DNA of 64,000 nucleotides from Cristatella mucedo (Eukaryota > Bryozoa > Phylactolaemata > Cristatellidae). Both the position numbers and the translations under genes were made by a program. The stretch lies in the NCBI GenBank assembly GCA_009760855.2, contig WPIO01000072.1, positions 1-64,000 of the forward strand, read 5' to 3'. Each line of letters starts with the position of its first letter. Position 1 is the first letter of the stretch. Positions 1-11,599 of this stretch are shown here, in pieces. The notes beneath the pieces were generated by a model that did not search any database, was not told the origin of the DNA, and saw only the letters and a program-made list of their open reading frames with translations.

Positions 1-1160
1 ATCTCTTGCCGAAATTGCTAGCGCCAGAAGTAACATTGAGTACCGTCCACGTATATTCCGGGTACTTAAAGGGTAGCTCACACAATAATGCAGGCTGAGC
101 CAATATGACCTTAACCCGGCACTATTACGATGGCAGCATAATTCAAGTCGACAGTACAGCGGAGCGGCTTCTAAGGTTCCTCGGATGATGCTGGTCATTG
201 ACATTTACGCTCTGAAATACACCACTAAGATAATGATAATAATTATAATAATGCACTTGATAAAGCGCCCTCAGAGAACTTAATCTCTTTCTAGGCGCTT
301 TACATTTGCTGCAAAGATATATAAATTTAACCATCACGTCGCATTGCCAGTTATTCCCAGGCAAGATACAGTCACTCAAGAAGCACTTTTTGATCGCTAG
401 CATCAAACGCTGCCGCGAGATCCAACAGAACTAGCAGAAAGTCTCTAGATAAGTCATCGTTCGTGAGAAGATTTCGTTGTACTCGAAACAATTCAAACAC
501 TGTGGAGAGATTAGCTCTAAAGCATCTCTGGAACTTACTTGCAACGTTTGACACACGCATCCGAATTATACGTCTGGTCAACGAGGAGCTTGTGCGTTCA
601 TGGAAGCAGCAATCTGGATAAGACATACTTCCGCCGCTATTCTGAGATCACGTGCCACTGAAGAACAAATGAGATCTATTTATCGCAAGACCGGTTCGGG
701 TGACTAAGGGCGCTGGCGATTAAGGGCGTACTCAGCGTGTCTGAAAATTGGCGTTGTGGTAAAACTTAACCCGACCAGGTTCCAGTGGTCCAATGACCCA
801 GTTGTCTGCCTCACGCTCTAATCCGTATCTAGCCAGCCAGTCAGTAATTTCGCCCTTGCAGCTCAAATTCTACTGAACGCGTTCTCAGGTTGCTGAGTCC
901 GCGTACACCTTCATTCGTAGCTTCGATCTCTCGGATCCGACCCTTGCGATCCTTGAGCGACTACTACCAATCGTCGTTGCGCCACCGCGGTACGGCACTC
1001 TGACCTCGATTGGACCTATGCAACAATTCAGGTTTGCCAACCTACTTTCAGACAAAATCCGAAAGCCGTCAACTGGTGGTCACACTCGGGCTATCCGGAT
1101 TCGCGGACAGCGAAAATGGGAACGACGATCGTCCGCACTAATTCAGCTAGGCAAGATGAG
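1..1160 (-). mobile_element. Degraded LINE-related repeat R1, copy 1
   Basis: On the minus strand this contains a reverse transcriptase fragment (about 372-640) reading LLVLLDLAAAFDASDQ, the block around the first catalytic Asp of LINE reverse transcriptases (usually LLDLSAAFDTVDH). A LINE family A 3' end, with a run of AAT units and the hairpin sequence around GCGCCCTCAGAGAA, lies at about 228-320. The whole segment is similar to 40870-42370 over more than 1 kb, including parts outside the reverse transcriptase. Frames are broken by stops and frameshifts, so it is not functional. Confidence 0.65.
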
Positions 1161-1389
1161 TCCTTTGCTGCTGCTGCTGCTCTTTAGCTGCTGCTGCATG
1201 CACGCACTGCTTGGGCGTGTGCGATTGTAGAGGGCTCGTTACATGCCAGTAAAAACATGAATGTTTCACTATGTACTGCTTTCGTGTGCTGCCAGGCAGA
1301 CCAACTATCCTGGCTTCGTTGTAAAGCAGCCCTCGGAGGTCCTTTTGCACAGGGGCAGCTCTCGGGCTAGCGCCGATTCGAGCGAGCCC

Positions 1390-2120
1390 TTACCTTAGCA
1401 CTTAGAGCACCTAAAGTAACCCGTATCGAACGGATGTAGCCAAGCAGAACCCGGGTAGGGGATCCAGCGCGAAGCGAGGTCACATCGCGAAATGCTCAGG
1501 ATGGAATGGAGCTTTGAGCAGACGACGCGGTTGAGCTATCACCGACTAATGTGCTTTATTAGTTGAATAGTGCGATGATGGCAAGCTGCCGCAGGATTCA
1601 TCTAATAGGCGACAGGTGGAAATGAATAAGCTTGAGAATGGACACGAGTTACATCCGAGAGAATAGCAGCTACGCACGAGTTCAGGAGTTCACATTGGAT
1701 AGAATAACAGGGAGACGACTGACTGAGCTTGGGTTGCAGCTTCAGTAGCTCATGCAAGAGACTACGCTTTATGAGCACGAGAGCTTGAACCTACGGCGAC
1801 AAGTGTAACTTGGACTGAGCAGTTGTGTGTTCTGCCGGCTACTCAATTTGTCACTCGTATCTTGTTGCACTGTAGCGATTCGGTGTCGGAGTTGGGACCA
1901 TCGCTAGTGATCACAGGAATGCGGTAGGTTTGCTATATATACTCTGGCTTCGGGAAATCGCGTAGTAAACTCCGTGTTACAGATGAGCCCCACATAAAGA
2001 GCTTGAATGGGCGCGAAACTGCTACTAACCACCCCACAATAAAATCACTCTGCCACTTTCGGTGCCCGTTGTTGTTCGGCGCATGGACAGTCCGCCGGAA
2101 GAGCAGCAGTACCATCCAGC
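1390..2120. repeat. Dispersed repeat R2, copy 1
   Basis: This is non-coding sequence closely similar in the same orientation to 10560-11285. Shared blocks include CTACGCACGAGTTCAGGAGT, AACCTACGGCGAC and AAGTGTAACTTGGACTG, in the same order and at similar spacing. The other copy lies just upstream of LINE reverse transcriptase sequence, so R2 could be the 5' untranslated part of a LINE. That role is inference. Confidence 0.6.
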
Positions 2121-2430
2121 TTGTTATATTTAGTAAACTTTATTACTTAACTTAATTTAGCTTTGACTCGTAACACTTGCAACCTTTTCGATTAAGCGCT
2201 TGGGTGCCGGTGTTAGACGGTTCGGAGCTATTGCTCCGACCTCCGGCCTAGCGGACGGTCTCCTGCAGTCGAACCTCAAAAATCTCACTAATTTTGCTGC
2301 AACTGGTCGCGATCTAGAAGAGCGCTAAATCGCACTTGACGAAGAGAAGGTTTCGCGAAGCAGCTGCTTCGCGGGTATGGCGCCTTAGCGCCGGAACTCC
2401 TGCCGGGTCGGTAGCCGTTTATGACGAATT
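2120..2430. other. Unassigned spacer
   Basis: About 300 bases with no credible reading frame or recognised repeat. It begins A+T-rich and contains one short imperfect hairpin (GCTGCTTCGCG region near 2358-2375). Confidence 0.4.
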
Positions 2431-4030
2431 ACTGCAATCCACTTTAATAAGGCTAAAATCAACCGAACATTGGCGTTGCCCAGCTCGATTTTTCGGCGGA
2501 TATTGAAGTACACGTTTGATTTTATCTATCCACGAAATTTCACGTCATTGTGCACACGTGCACATATGCAAACGAGCTGCAACGACGGAGGCCTCTGTTC
2601 CAATCCACCTCAATCCACTATAGTTCACCTCAAATCAAACACAAATCAACAGCGAAAAGCCCAAACAGTTTGGAATATACAACTACGCTACACGTAAAAT
2701 GTACCCGGAAATTTTCGCGTAATTCCTCTTACGCCTTCTCATTAAGTGTACTTAAATAATATTGCAACGGACCAGACTAAATCCGCAATCCACCTCAATC
2801 CATTGCATTCCACCACGCAAAAAGAAATCCCGTTCGAAAATGTTCTTTTACAATTGCATATGGCAGTGCCCTCTGCAAAAATTGCACTGATAAAATTTCG
2901 CTTGCATCGGCACTGCCGTTCTCGTTCAATGCTCTGCAATCGACTGCAATAGTGCCAATACTGATATCCACTTCAATCCACCGCGTCCACCGCAAAACGA
3001 CTAGAAATATATTGCGCCGAGCTCGAGTTTCTGTTGCATACTAAAGCGCACTATATTGTCAGCACATTCACTTAAAATAAAATATTGTGCATCCGCGAAA
3101 TACGGCAATGCGAGGCAATCGCCGAGAAGGACCTGCGAAAATACCGAAACCCACTCTAGTCGACTGCAAATCATCCTCAAATTACCTCCGTGGAGCTTTA
3201 ATTTACATTGCATATGAGACTGCACTCAGTTCAAAGTGCACTCACAAATGTTCGCTCCGGCGTGCACACGCGTTTCATGCAATGCTGTACAATCGACTGC
3301 CAGAGCCCGGTCCCATACCGCAATAATCCGCAACCCGCTGCAATCCGGTGCGAAGCGACCAGAACGCGTCCGCAAAAAGCTCTAGTAATTATTGCACGCT
3401 GCTCTAATCTTCAGTTATTGTGTACTCGCATAATTTCACTGTAATTGCCTCTACCGTTCTGCAGCAATATACCCGAACCGACTGCAATGGCCCGGTTCCA
3501 TATCGCAATCCACCGCAATCCGCCGTAAAACGACCATAATGCGTACACTTTAAGCTCTAAATATTAATTGCGAATTGCTCTAATCTTCGGTTCACGACGA
3601 TTGCCTCACCATTCTGCAGCAACGGATGGCAATGGCCCGGGTCTATGCCGCAATCTACAGCTATTCGATACAAAAGGCCCCAAAATCGGTTTTCCAGTGC
3701 TCAAATTATGAATGCTTATTACAAAGCACATTAAAGTCAAGCACATCATTTTAATCAATGTCGCTCTTAAACCTCAGGCAATGCATGGCAATCCACGGCA
3801 ACGGCTCGGCTCGAAGCAGCAATCCACCACAATCCGTGGCAAACCGACCACAAAACGGCTGCGCAAAGCTGAAATTGTCGATGCATAGAATCTTTCGCTG
3901 CGTTCAAAATAAAACCGTAGAACTGTCAACCTTTATTTGCCCGTTGATTGTCGACGATGCACGGTAATCGAAAGCAAGGCCGGGGCCAATGCCAAATTCC
4001 GTGGCCGATCGGCGAGAAATCGACTACACT
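2430..4030 (+). repeat. Degenerate tandem array, unit about 150-185 bp
   Basis: Variants of one block recur: GCCCGGTCCCATACCGCAAT at 3306, GCCCGGTTCCATATCGCAAT at 3488, GCCCGGGTCTATGCCGCAAT at 3634, and a weaker version near 3806. Each block is followed by AATCCACC or AATCCGC motifs, a run like AAAACGACCA, and CTCTAATCTTCGGTT. Spacing is roughly 146-182 bases. Earlier units (2430-3300) are more diverged. Many small open frames here are by-products of the repeat. A similar array in reverse orientation lies at 8150-9450. Confidence 0.6.
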
Positions 4031-6800
4031 GAGCCCTAATTCCAATTCCCTCTAACGGTCTTTTTTAACTCTCTTGAGTAATATAATCGTTCACTTTTAG
4101 GGTAGCTCGTCAAACGTCTTGGAAGGGCTGGAAGCTCCTTGATAAAGGTTCGATGACGTCCGAAAGCTTCGCTGGCCATCCTGTAAAGAAGCTTGTACCC
4201 GCACTTTGAGAAACTGCAGCTGCAGGCACCCATCTCGGCCGCATGCTCGTATACACCCGCGTAAAAAGATCTGTCTATTTAAAATTTCGAGGGATGCGAT
4301 TGAATCCTTAACAAAGTGCTACCGACATCTGGAAACCGACATTACACTAAGCGTGCACGCGGGAGTAGAGCCCCGCACTAACTGTCTTTCCAGCCCCATC
4401 CAAATGAGCGGCTACCCGGCTGAGAAAAAACACATTGAATGATCGCTGAAGCGGCTCCACCTGAAGAGGTTCTATAGATTTACCTTGCATTTCCGCCATT
4501 CACCCTCCAGAGTTTTGGGTAGGGAAGAGGCTACCAAGTACTCTGCCAGATGAGAGATTTAGTTATGTCGCGCTGTCTCTTCTATATCGCAACGGTGCTC
4601 TGCTATTGCCGCCGCATCAGTGTGCACCATCACATCCCTACCAATGCGACTCTTAGCTTCAGACGCTTGCGGAAGTAATTTCGTCCCGGAGCAATTACTA
4701 CCCGCTTTCGTAACGATGACACGTTTGCGTCGCAACATCATCTGAGGTTGCCGGATTTTGGCGACTTTATTCGGGCATATTTATTTAGAAAATAATCGTG
4801 AATAACGTTGTGATAACTGGAAAATAAAGAAAGTAAGAACCGCTATAGTGCGGGACGGTATGGCAACTAGGCATGTCAAGTCAAAGTGTAACTGGCTTCG
4901 TATGCACTGAAAGTAGCAGGTGGATTAGCTCGCTTAATAAACTCGTCAAGGTCAGGGCCTCTAGTAATTTTTAGCCGAGGTGCGTCGTAGGGCAGCGGCA
5001 AAGAGCAATTTCACGTTTAACATTTCTATTCATGAAACCCGTTTTTTAAAAGATATATATATATACTCTATGCTAAATGTGCGAAAGGCCACAAATCTTG
5101 CGTAAGCCCTACACTTGCGATTGGCACTCCGATGCGACGTGTAGCACCGGTGACCATTGTTGGATAAGAGTTTGAAAAAATAGTGCCATCTCGTAAATTT
5201 CGTTGAGATTTTTTTCAGCAGCGTGGATTCTTATGGTTCATTGTTGTATTAATGGACTATGGAATGCATTAGCAAGAAACAATATTTCTGATCTGTTGCC
5301 AAGTGTCCGCTTTTCTCTTCGACAGAGTAATAAAAGGCGCAAGCGAACGCCGCAACTATGGTTGGTAACCTCAGAATAAATATTAAAGCTGAAGTGCTCG
5401 AGGCATTCTAAAACGTTTCGCTATTTTATTAAAAACTGTAATTGAGCTTTACAAAACAGTTGGTATTCACCAAAAAATTGAGGAGAATCAAACGACACAG
5501 CAGCAGATGCTGTGCTTCCGACGTTCGCGTGGCAGTTAAAAATTAAGGTGACCTATTAAGGTTATGACATAGGATGGTGCATAAAAAATGCTGGTGGAAC
5601 TAATAGCGCTTCGAAGCACGCTCAACTAGTCGTTAAAGCTGTGCCGATGCGTCCTGATACCAACGTCAGCAGAGCAAGGCAGCAATCAAGAACGCCCTTG
5701 ACCTTAGGAATAAAGCCGCAGGGCTCGAGCAAGCAGGCTGAGCACTGGCCATGTATAAAACATTGCAATGCTTTAGTTACCAATGACTGTGATACATGGG
5801 CTTCTTCAAATCATAGTAATTCAGGACCCGCCAATCCCAAGCACCCACAATCAAGGTCAGACTAATTCCGACCAGCATCGATTGCTATCGGGCTGCGTTT
5901 GCATAAACGATCAGTCGACGAAACCTATCGAGCGTAAGCGAGATAAAGGCTAATAAGTCACAGCTTCAATCACTGTCAGGGTAGATCTTGCAAGCCTAAT
6001 GGTCTGGGTCAAAGCTCTTTCAAAGCAGCTACAACCTTGACTAACTAAATTTCCTTAGGACCCAGCTAACAGCTTTGTCTCCTGTAAGGTGCTTGACTCT
6101 TGGCAGATGTGCCCTCGTAATAACTAGCGATAAAATATTTCAAGTTCATTCAAGTCATAGTAAATGTAACCCTATTTACCTTGATGCCAAGAATGCGGAT
6201 GAAAATCACCAATCTTCGGATCCGGTTCGACCGTAAATGAACTGTGCGAGCGATGCTAACGGAACTACGGATTTCTTGGCATCCGCTATTTCCAGGGGTA
6301 ACAGCACCGTGAGAAGTGTATGATTACATTTCCTTTACTCTGCATGAGACGAAGGTTGTTCTGGGTCACGGCGTATCTTTAATTTGCTATTACTATCTTC
6401 GCGTCGGTGACAAGTCTGTTGCACGTGGCAAGGCCACCTGCTGGCAGGAAGCAGTAGACACCATAACTAAACTAAGAGGAATGGGTGAAGGAAGCCCATC
6501 CGCCCCCACACCCGACGTAAGCTTGGCTGAATGGGTCGAGTAAAATGCCCCTTTTCTATCCAGCAACATCCCACTTTATCTACCTGCACAGAAACCTCAT
6601 AGCATCATTTTCCTGATGCTTCCATGTATCAAGGAAGGGGCTATCCAGCTAAGATGGCGAGTCTAGAAGCCTTTCGGCGGCGCATCTTCAGCGAGCATCT
6701 TTTTGGCATGTATTTATAGAGAGGCGCCGTGTCTAGAAGGATACAATCGATGTATTTTGTGCGCCTTCTTCGCGGCTCCTCTCAGCAGGATCGAATTTTA
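4030..6800 (+). repeat. Left arm of large inverted duplication
   Basis: Read on the opposite strand, this segment matches 15195-17540 in collinear order. Examples: 4100-4440 pairs with 17190-17530 (shared TGCAGCTGCAG and GGATGGCCAGC). 5640-5990 pairs with 15540-15900 (shared AATAAAGCCGTAGGGC-like, TCACAGTCATTG-like and CAATCGAGGTCAGAC-like stretches). 6640-6790 pairs with 15200-15350 (shared AGCTAAGAT and TCTAGAAGCCTTTC). Identity is visibly well below 100%, so the duplication is old. No convincing coding frame is present; the 75-codon frame at 6316-6543 has no recognisable domain. Confidence 0.7.
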
Positions 6801-6802
6801 GC

Positions 6803-7838
6803 AATAATAATAATAATAATGCACTTGATAAAGCGCCCTCAGAGAATTCAATCTCTCTCTAGGCGCTTTACATTTTCTGCAAAGGTAAATGCGATTGAAT
6901 GGTAAGTAATATCATGCTTGATAAACGAACAAAATGAATAACATGGTTAGGGGTGACATGCACAGGGTCAGCATGCAAATGTGGTTAGTGGCAGCATGCA
7001 CAGTGTCAGCACGCATAAGCACATCAAGGACGAATCACAGGGACCCACTAAATGCTGTCATAAATAGGTGTGTTTTTAAGTTCTTTTTAAATGTGGTCAG
7101 GTCAGGGGATGTTCTGACGCAGGTCTGGAGGGAGTTCCAGGCTTTGGGAGCATATGAACTAAATGCACGGTCTCCAAAGGATGTGAGGTTTGTATGAGGT
7201 ATTTCTAGACTGTTGGATTCCGAGAAGCGAGTGGTACGATGCTTGGCCTGATGGGGTAGTATATCTGACAGATAGGCTGGAGCCATAGAATGAAGGGACC
7301 TAAAAGTGAGCGACAAAACCTTGAAGTCAATCCGTTGCTTGACTGGTAGCCAGTGCAGGTCGGCGAGAAGTGGAGTAATGTGGCAACTGCGACGCTCACG
7401 ACAGACAAGCCTAGCTGCAGAGTTTTGCACAAGCTGCAATCGCCTGATCGCACATGCTGATAGGCCAGTAAGCAGTGAGTTGCAGAAGTCGAGACGGGAT
7501 GTCACGAATGCATGAACTAACTTTGACGTGGTATCTTTATCTAAACAAGCCCGAATTTTAGCAATGTTATGAAGCTGAAAATAGGCTGATTTGACTGTGG
7601 AGCAGATGTGGTCGTCTAACGAGAGGTCGCTTTGGAATATGACACCTAGATTCCGAGCTGATTTGACAGGAGATATGCTGGCAGAGCCAATTTTGAGAGT
7701 CAGCCTTTCCAATCTCTTGATCACACTGGGTTTGCCCATAACTAGTAAGTTAGTTTTATCATCGTTAAGTTTTAGAAAATTTGCTGCCATCCATGTGCGG
7801 ATGTCATTAATGCATCCTTGGCCAGCAAGTGAGCTCTA
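6803..7838 (-). mobile_element. LINE family A, 5'-truncated copy
   Basis: The minus strand encodes about 250 residues of the C-terminal half of an L2-like LINE polyprotein. It begins after the YADD region with LNDDKTNLLVMGKPSV and continues through ARNLGVIFQSD, SRLDFCNSLLTGL, HITPLLADLHWLPVKQRIDF and SFGDRAFSSYAPKAWNSL. This thumb and C-terminal order is characteristic of the L2/CR1 group. The 3' untranslated region ends in the hairpin AAAGCGCCTAGAGAGAGATT ... GAGGGCGCTTTATC and then (ATT)n at 6803-6822. The endonuclease and most of the reverse transcriptase are missing, as expected for 5' truncation during target-primed integration. Confidence 0.9.
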
Positions 7839-8150
7839 GGAATCGATCATTTGTCGTACCTATTTTCTGTGGGCCTAGGTTGATCGGTCAACTGGAGTTG
7901 GTCTACGGCGGTTGTGAGAAGCACACCGTGGACCTACAGCTTAAGCAGTACGGTATTGGAAGAGCATAGGATGACCAATGCTGAGCAATACTCAGCAATA
8001 AATGTGCGAAATGACACCGACATTTTCGGATTGCCTTAAAATTTATAGAATGGAAAGTGCAACTATGCCATGAGAATGAAAGCTTCCAGTAGCCACTTGC
8101 TGGATGATTTATTTTTAAAAGATTGTGACGAATTGCAGGATTTTCTCAAG
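7838..8150. other. Unassigned spacer
   Basis: No credible gene or repeat seen between the LINE 5' edge and the inverted tandem array. Confidence 0.4.
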
Positions 8151-9450
8151 GATTAGCAATTGATTGTTGTTCATTGCCCGAAATTGAACGCATATATTGG
8201 ATTGAAACGGAAGAAAAACGCCTAAAAAAGAGTTCGCTTTCATACCCGATGTATAACATTAGCTTGCACAGCCAATCTGTGATTGATTTGCGTCGGATTG
8301 CAGTAGATTGCTGCATTGGCAAGGGTCACCTCTGTTGACTGAAATGCACTGACCGAAAGCTAGCACACAAAATTGCGTTTCCAGGGAGCACCAGAAATAG
8401 ACTATCACACAAAGAGAAATCTAAACGGGAGCATCGCCCAGAAAATTTCCATTAATTTGTGACGGTGCTTTGTGGATTTCCGTATGTTCCCGGGCCGTTG
8501 CCGTCAATTACCGCGCATCGCCCTCGATTGTACGTTCGCGATTAGTTGAAGGCATGCGGTTACACTTTAAATACAACGTTCTGTACTAAGCAAGAACAGT
8601 TGGATGTTCTCCAGCCAGTTTTGTGTCTAATTGTAACGGAGTGTTACAGATTGCCGCATTTTTACGGGCCATTCACTGCCCTTGATTGCCATTCATTGTC
8701 CGAAATTGACGCTCACACTGCGTTGTAAGCATTCGTGCCAACAGGGAAGGTTATTTGGCATGATAATTGGAGCTTCGAACAGCCGATTTCTAGATAATTT
8801 TAAATGGATTGCGGCAGGAGCCGGGCCGTTGCCGTCGTTTGCAGTGTACTGCCCTAGATTTTTCGCTATCGATTGTTTAAAAGGACGTGGTTACACTTTT
8901 AATTCAGTATACTGCAATACGCGAGAAAAGTTAGAGCTTCTCTCATCAACTGTCAGTCTATTTGTAATGGACCGTTATGGATTGGCGTATTTTCCCGGGC
9001 CGTTTCCATCTGCTGCCGTGCATTGCCGTCGACTGAACGTGCAAAATGGGTGACATACGGGCGCAGTTACATGTTACGTGGAATGAGAGTTGCAGTTTCT
9101 TGCAGCCAACCTTATCAACTTTACACAGATTGCGGCATTGGCACCAACCATGGCTATCGATTGCCGTGCATTGCTGACAGTTGACGAGTAAAGCAGCTTA
9201 AATTGCCATGGTTTAACTTTGGACGCAGCAAAATGTTATATGCAATAACAATTGGAGCTTCTCATAGCCAATGTATCGCCGATTAGGCGCGGGTTGGAGT
9301 TAAGGCCCAGGCCGTTCTGTCGATTACCATTAATTGCTCAAAATTTGCACGAGCACCATTGGTTGAAAGGATGAGCTTGCACTTCAAGCACAGTGCCCTG
9401 TGACACGGAAGAAACATTTGGCAATGCATAAAGATTTAATATGGCTATAC
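8150..9450 (-). repeat. Degenerate tandem array, reverse orientation
   Basis: Blocks such as GGGCCGTTGCCGTCAATTAC (8490), GGGCCATTCACTGCCCTTGA (8668), GGGCCGTTGCCGTCGTTTGC (8821), GGGCCGTTTCCATCTGCTGC (8997) and GGCCGTTCTGTCGATTACC (9308) recur at about 150-180 bases, each preceded by GATTGCGG-like sequence. These are diverged reverse complements of the GCAATGGCCCGG units at 2430-4030. The array is non-coding. Confidence 0.55.
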
Positions 9451-10560
9451 CCCCATTATGTCATACCTTCTAAAATAATGATCCTATCACCTTACAAATT
9501 TGGAATGTATGATTGATTTAGTTGCACATTATTCCAGCCTTCTTGCGTGCCTATTGGACCTCAGCAGATAGACTTATTTTGATCAAAAACTGGCAGTGTT
9601 TTTCATGCTAAGCCGTTGTCATCCTTTCACTCACATGTCGCAAGGGGGTGTAGTCCGAAATTTGTCTGGACGAATTCTGCAATTGCTAAGAACTCCTCTA
9701 GACTGACATCGAATATTTCAGGGTGTTAGACTACGTTGCCGTCAGTCCGGTGTTGGTATAAGACAAAACGTATGTCGTTGAGTTCCGCATCCGACATATT
9801 AGGCTTCCAGGAATGGCAATCGCATCACTAAGCAAGCCATTCCTTCACTTCTAGAGTAATTCTGGGGTTCTCAGCGTTGAAGCGTTGATATAATTGGCCT
9901 ATAGTTCTACTGCGATTGAATTTTCCTAGATCAGAACTTCGATGCTCGGATTTCGCTTCCTTCCGAAGACATAGCCAGTATGAAACGTGAAGCTAAGAAA
10001 GGTAACTAGAAAAGTAAGAAAAGAAGAGAACGAAGAGGAAAAAGAAGAAGAGTAGAAAAGAAACTGCGTTGCGTTGGTCGTGCGACGGACTGAGATCCTA
10101 GAGGGAGGGAGAACTTTCCCTTTTTTTTCTCGAGCGGTCGAGAGATCTTCACTTTCAGATTTGTTGGCTTATTCGGCTCTCCAGCCTCACCGAGCGTCGA
10201 CACACTGCACTCCTGCACTGCACACGGCAGCGTCTTCATTAGGTTTTGGATGGTGCATCCGTAGTCGCTCACGGAGGCTGTATGCTCGGTGAGGGCACAG
10301 CGCACGCGCGTTCTCAACGAAAGCGAGGACAAGCGAGAGCGAGGCCCTTGAATTCGGGCATAAACATTTCCATTCTTCTTACGGCTCCCATACCAAGGAC
10401 CGCCCCCTCTGTAGGATTTGTTTCAAACCTGTGGTTTTTTAATGCCAAACTCCGGATCAGATACGAGGTCGTATCTCGCGGAGAAGGAGGGAGAGCAAAG
10501 CAGAGGGGAAGCTCTCAGGTTAGCAGCAAGACGAACCCTTGCCATGGTGACACTTGGTAA
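9450..10560. other. Non-coding stretch with purine tract and CpG-rich block
   Basis: No supported gene. 9995-10065 is a purine-rich tract (AAGAAAAGAAGAGAACGAAG-like). It is followed by a CpG-richer segment to about 10330. Several overlapping frames are open in both strands there, which reflects composition rather than coding. Confidence 0.4.
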
Positions 10561-11285
10561 GTCGCCTCTAGAGCACCTAGACAAACGGTAACGAGCAGAT
10601 GCAGCCATCCGGGTATGGGACCCATTAGTTAACCAGATCGGAGCGAGGGGTAATCTCACAGAACGACACGCCCAGGTTAGAATGGAGCTTTGGGCAGACA
10701 ATGCGATTAGGATGGGCATCGACTAGTATGCTTCATTAGGCAAATAGCGCGACGATGGCGAGCTAGCGCTGGAACCATTTATTAGGCTACAGGCGGAAAT
10801 GAATAAGCCTGAAAATGGATACCAAGAGTTGCATCCGAGAGAATAGCCACTACGCACGAGTTCAGGAGTTCAGACGGAGAGAATAGAAGAGAGAATAGAC
10901 TGACAAAGCTCGGGGCTGCAGTTTCAGTAGCTCATGCGAAAGATTAAGCTTTGAGAGCAGGAAAGCTCGAACCTACGGCGACGAACAGCCAAGTGTAACT
11001 TGGACTGGGCAGTTGTGTTTTAGTTTGCCGCTCGTACCTTGTTACACTGTAGTTGCTCGCCTTCGGGGTCGGAAAAATCAGTAACGATAGCAGTTATACT
11101 CGTGCTTCGGGAATTCGAGTAGTTAATTCCGTAAGACAGGTTCGAGAACCATAAAGCTCTTGTGCCAGGGCGTAACCGCTATTGACCCACCAATAAGAGA
11201 CTGTCGCTTTCAGTGGCCACTTGTGGCCGCTTGTGTTTTTTAACGCACTACAGGGCTGCATCGCACGGTCCACCGGTAGAGCACG
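10560..11285. repeat. Dispersed repeat R2, copy 2
   Basis: Collinear with 1390-2120: GAGCACCTA, GGAGCTTTGGGCAGAC, TACGCACGAGTTCAGGAGTT, AACCTACGGCGAC and AAGTGTAACTTGGACTG occur in the same order. It sits directly upstream of LINE reverse transcriptase sequence at 11290. Confidence 0.6.
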
Positions 11286-11289
11286 ATTA

Positions 11290-11590
11290 CACTTTTAGCA
11301 ATTAATGCCTTTTCCGGCTCTGATACTATTGATCACCAAGTCCTTCTCGAGCCCTTGTCATCTCGGCTGGGCATCACTGGCGATGCACTGCAATAGTTTG
11401 GGTCCTGTCTTAGTGGAAGACTTCAGAACGGACAACGATCGTCCAAGGAATCACTGAAATATGTGTAATCTCGGGCCATTGCCATAGGTCTGCTTCTTTT
11501 CACTGTTTATTCTTTCCGTCTTGTCGATACGATTGCCAAGCTCAATCTAGGCTCGGATATGCTACACAAAACAGGACCTGCTAAGCATAA
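11290..11590 (+). mobile_element. LINE reverse transcriptase fragment
   Basis: In broken plus-strand frames this reads SDTIDHQVLLEPLSSRLGI and further reverse transcriptase-like sequence up to about 11590. That corresponds to the L2-like block from the first catalytic motif through the GVPQGS region. It is truncated at both ends and abuts the start of the more complete LINE at 11600. Confidence 0.55.
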
Positions 11591-11599
11591 GATGCGATG

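Noticed and set aside
1160-1200. Polyglutamine or polyleucine coding repeat
   Set aside because: A short interrupted CTG run with no supporting coding context.
2430-4030. CRISPR-like array
   Set aside because: Units are long (about 150-185 bases), diverged throughout and without short identical repeats separated by unique spacers. The genome is eukaryotic.
7306-7839. Plus-strand open frames of 69-82 codons, also seen at 28647-28913 and 47310-47576 in antisense
   Set aside because: They are antisense to the same family A LINE segment in every copy, so their recurrence reflects the LINE and not a separate gene.
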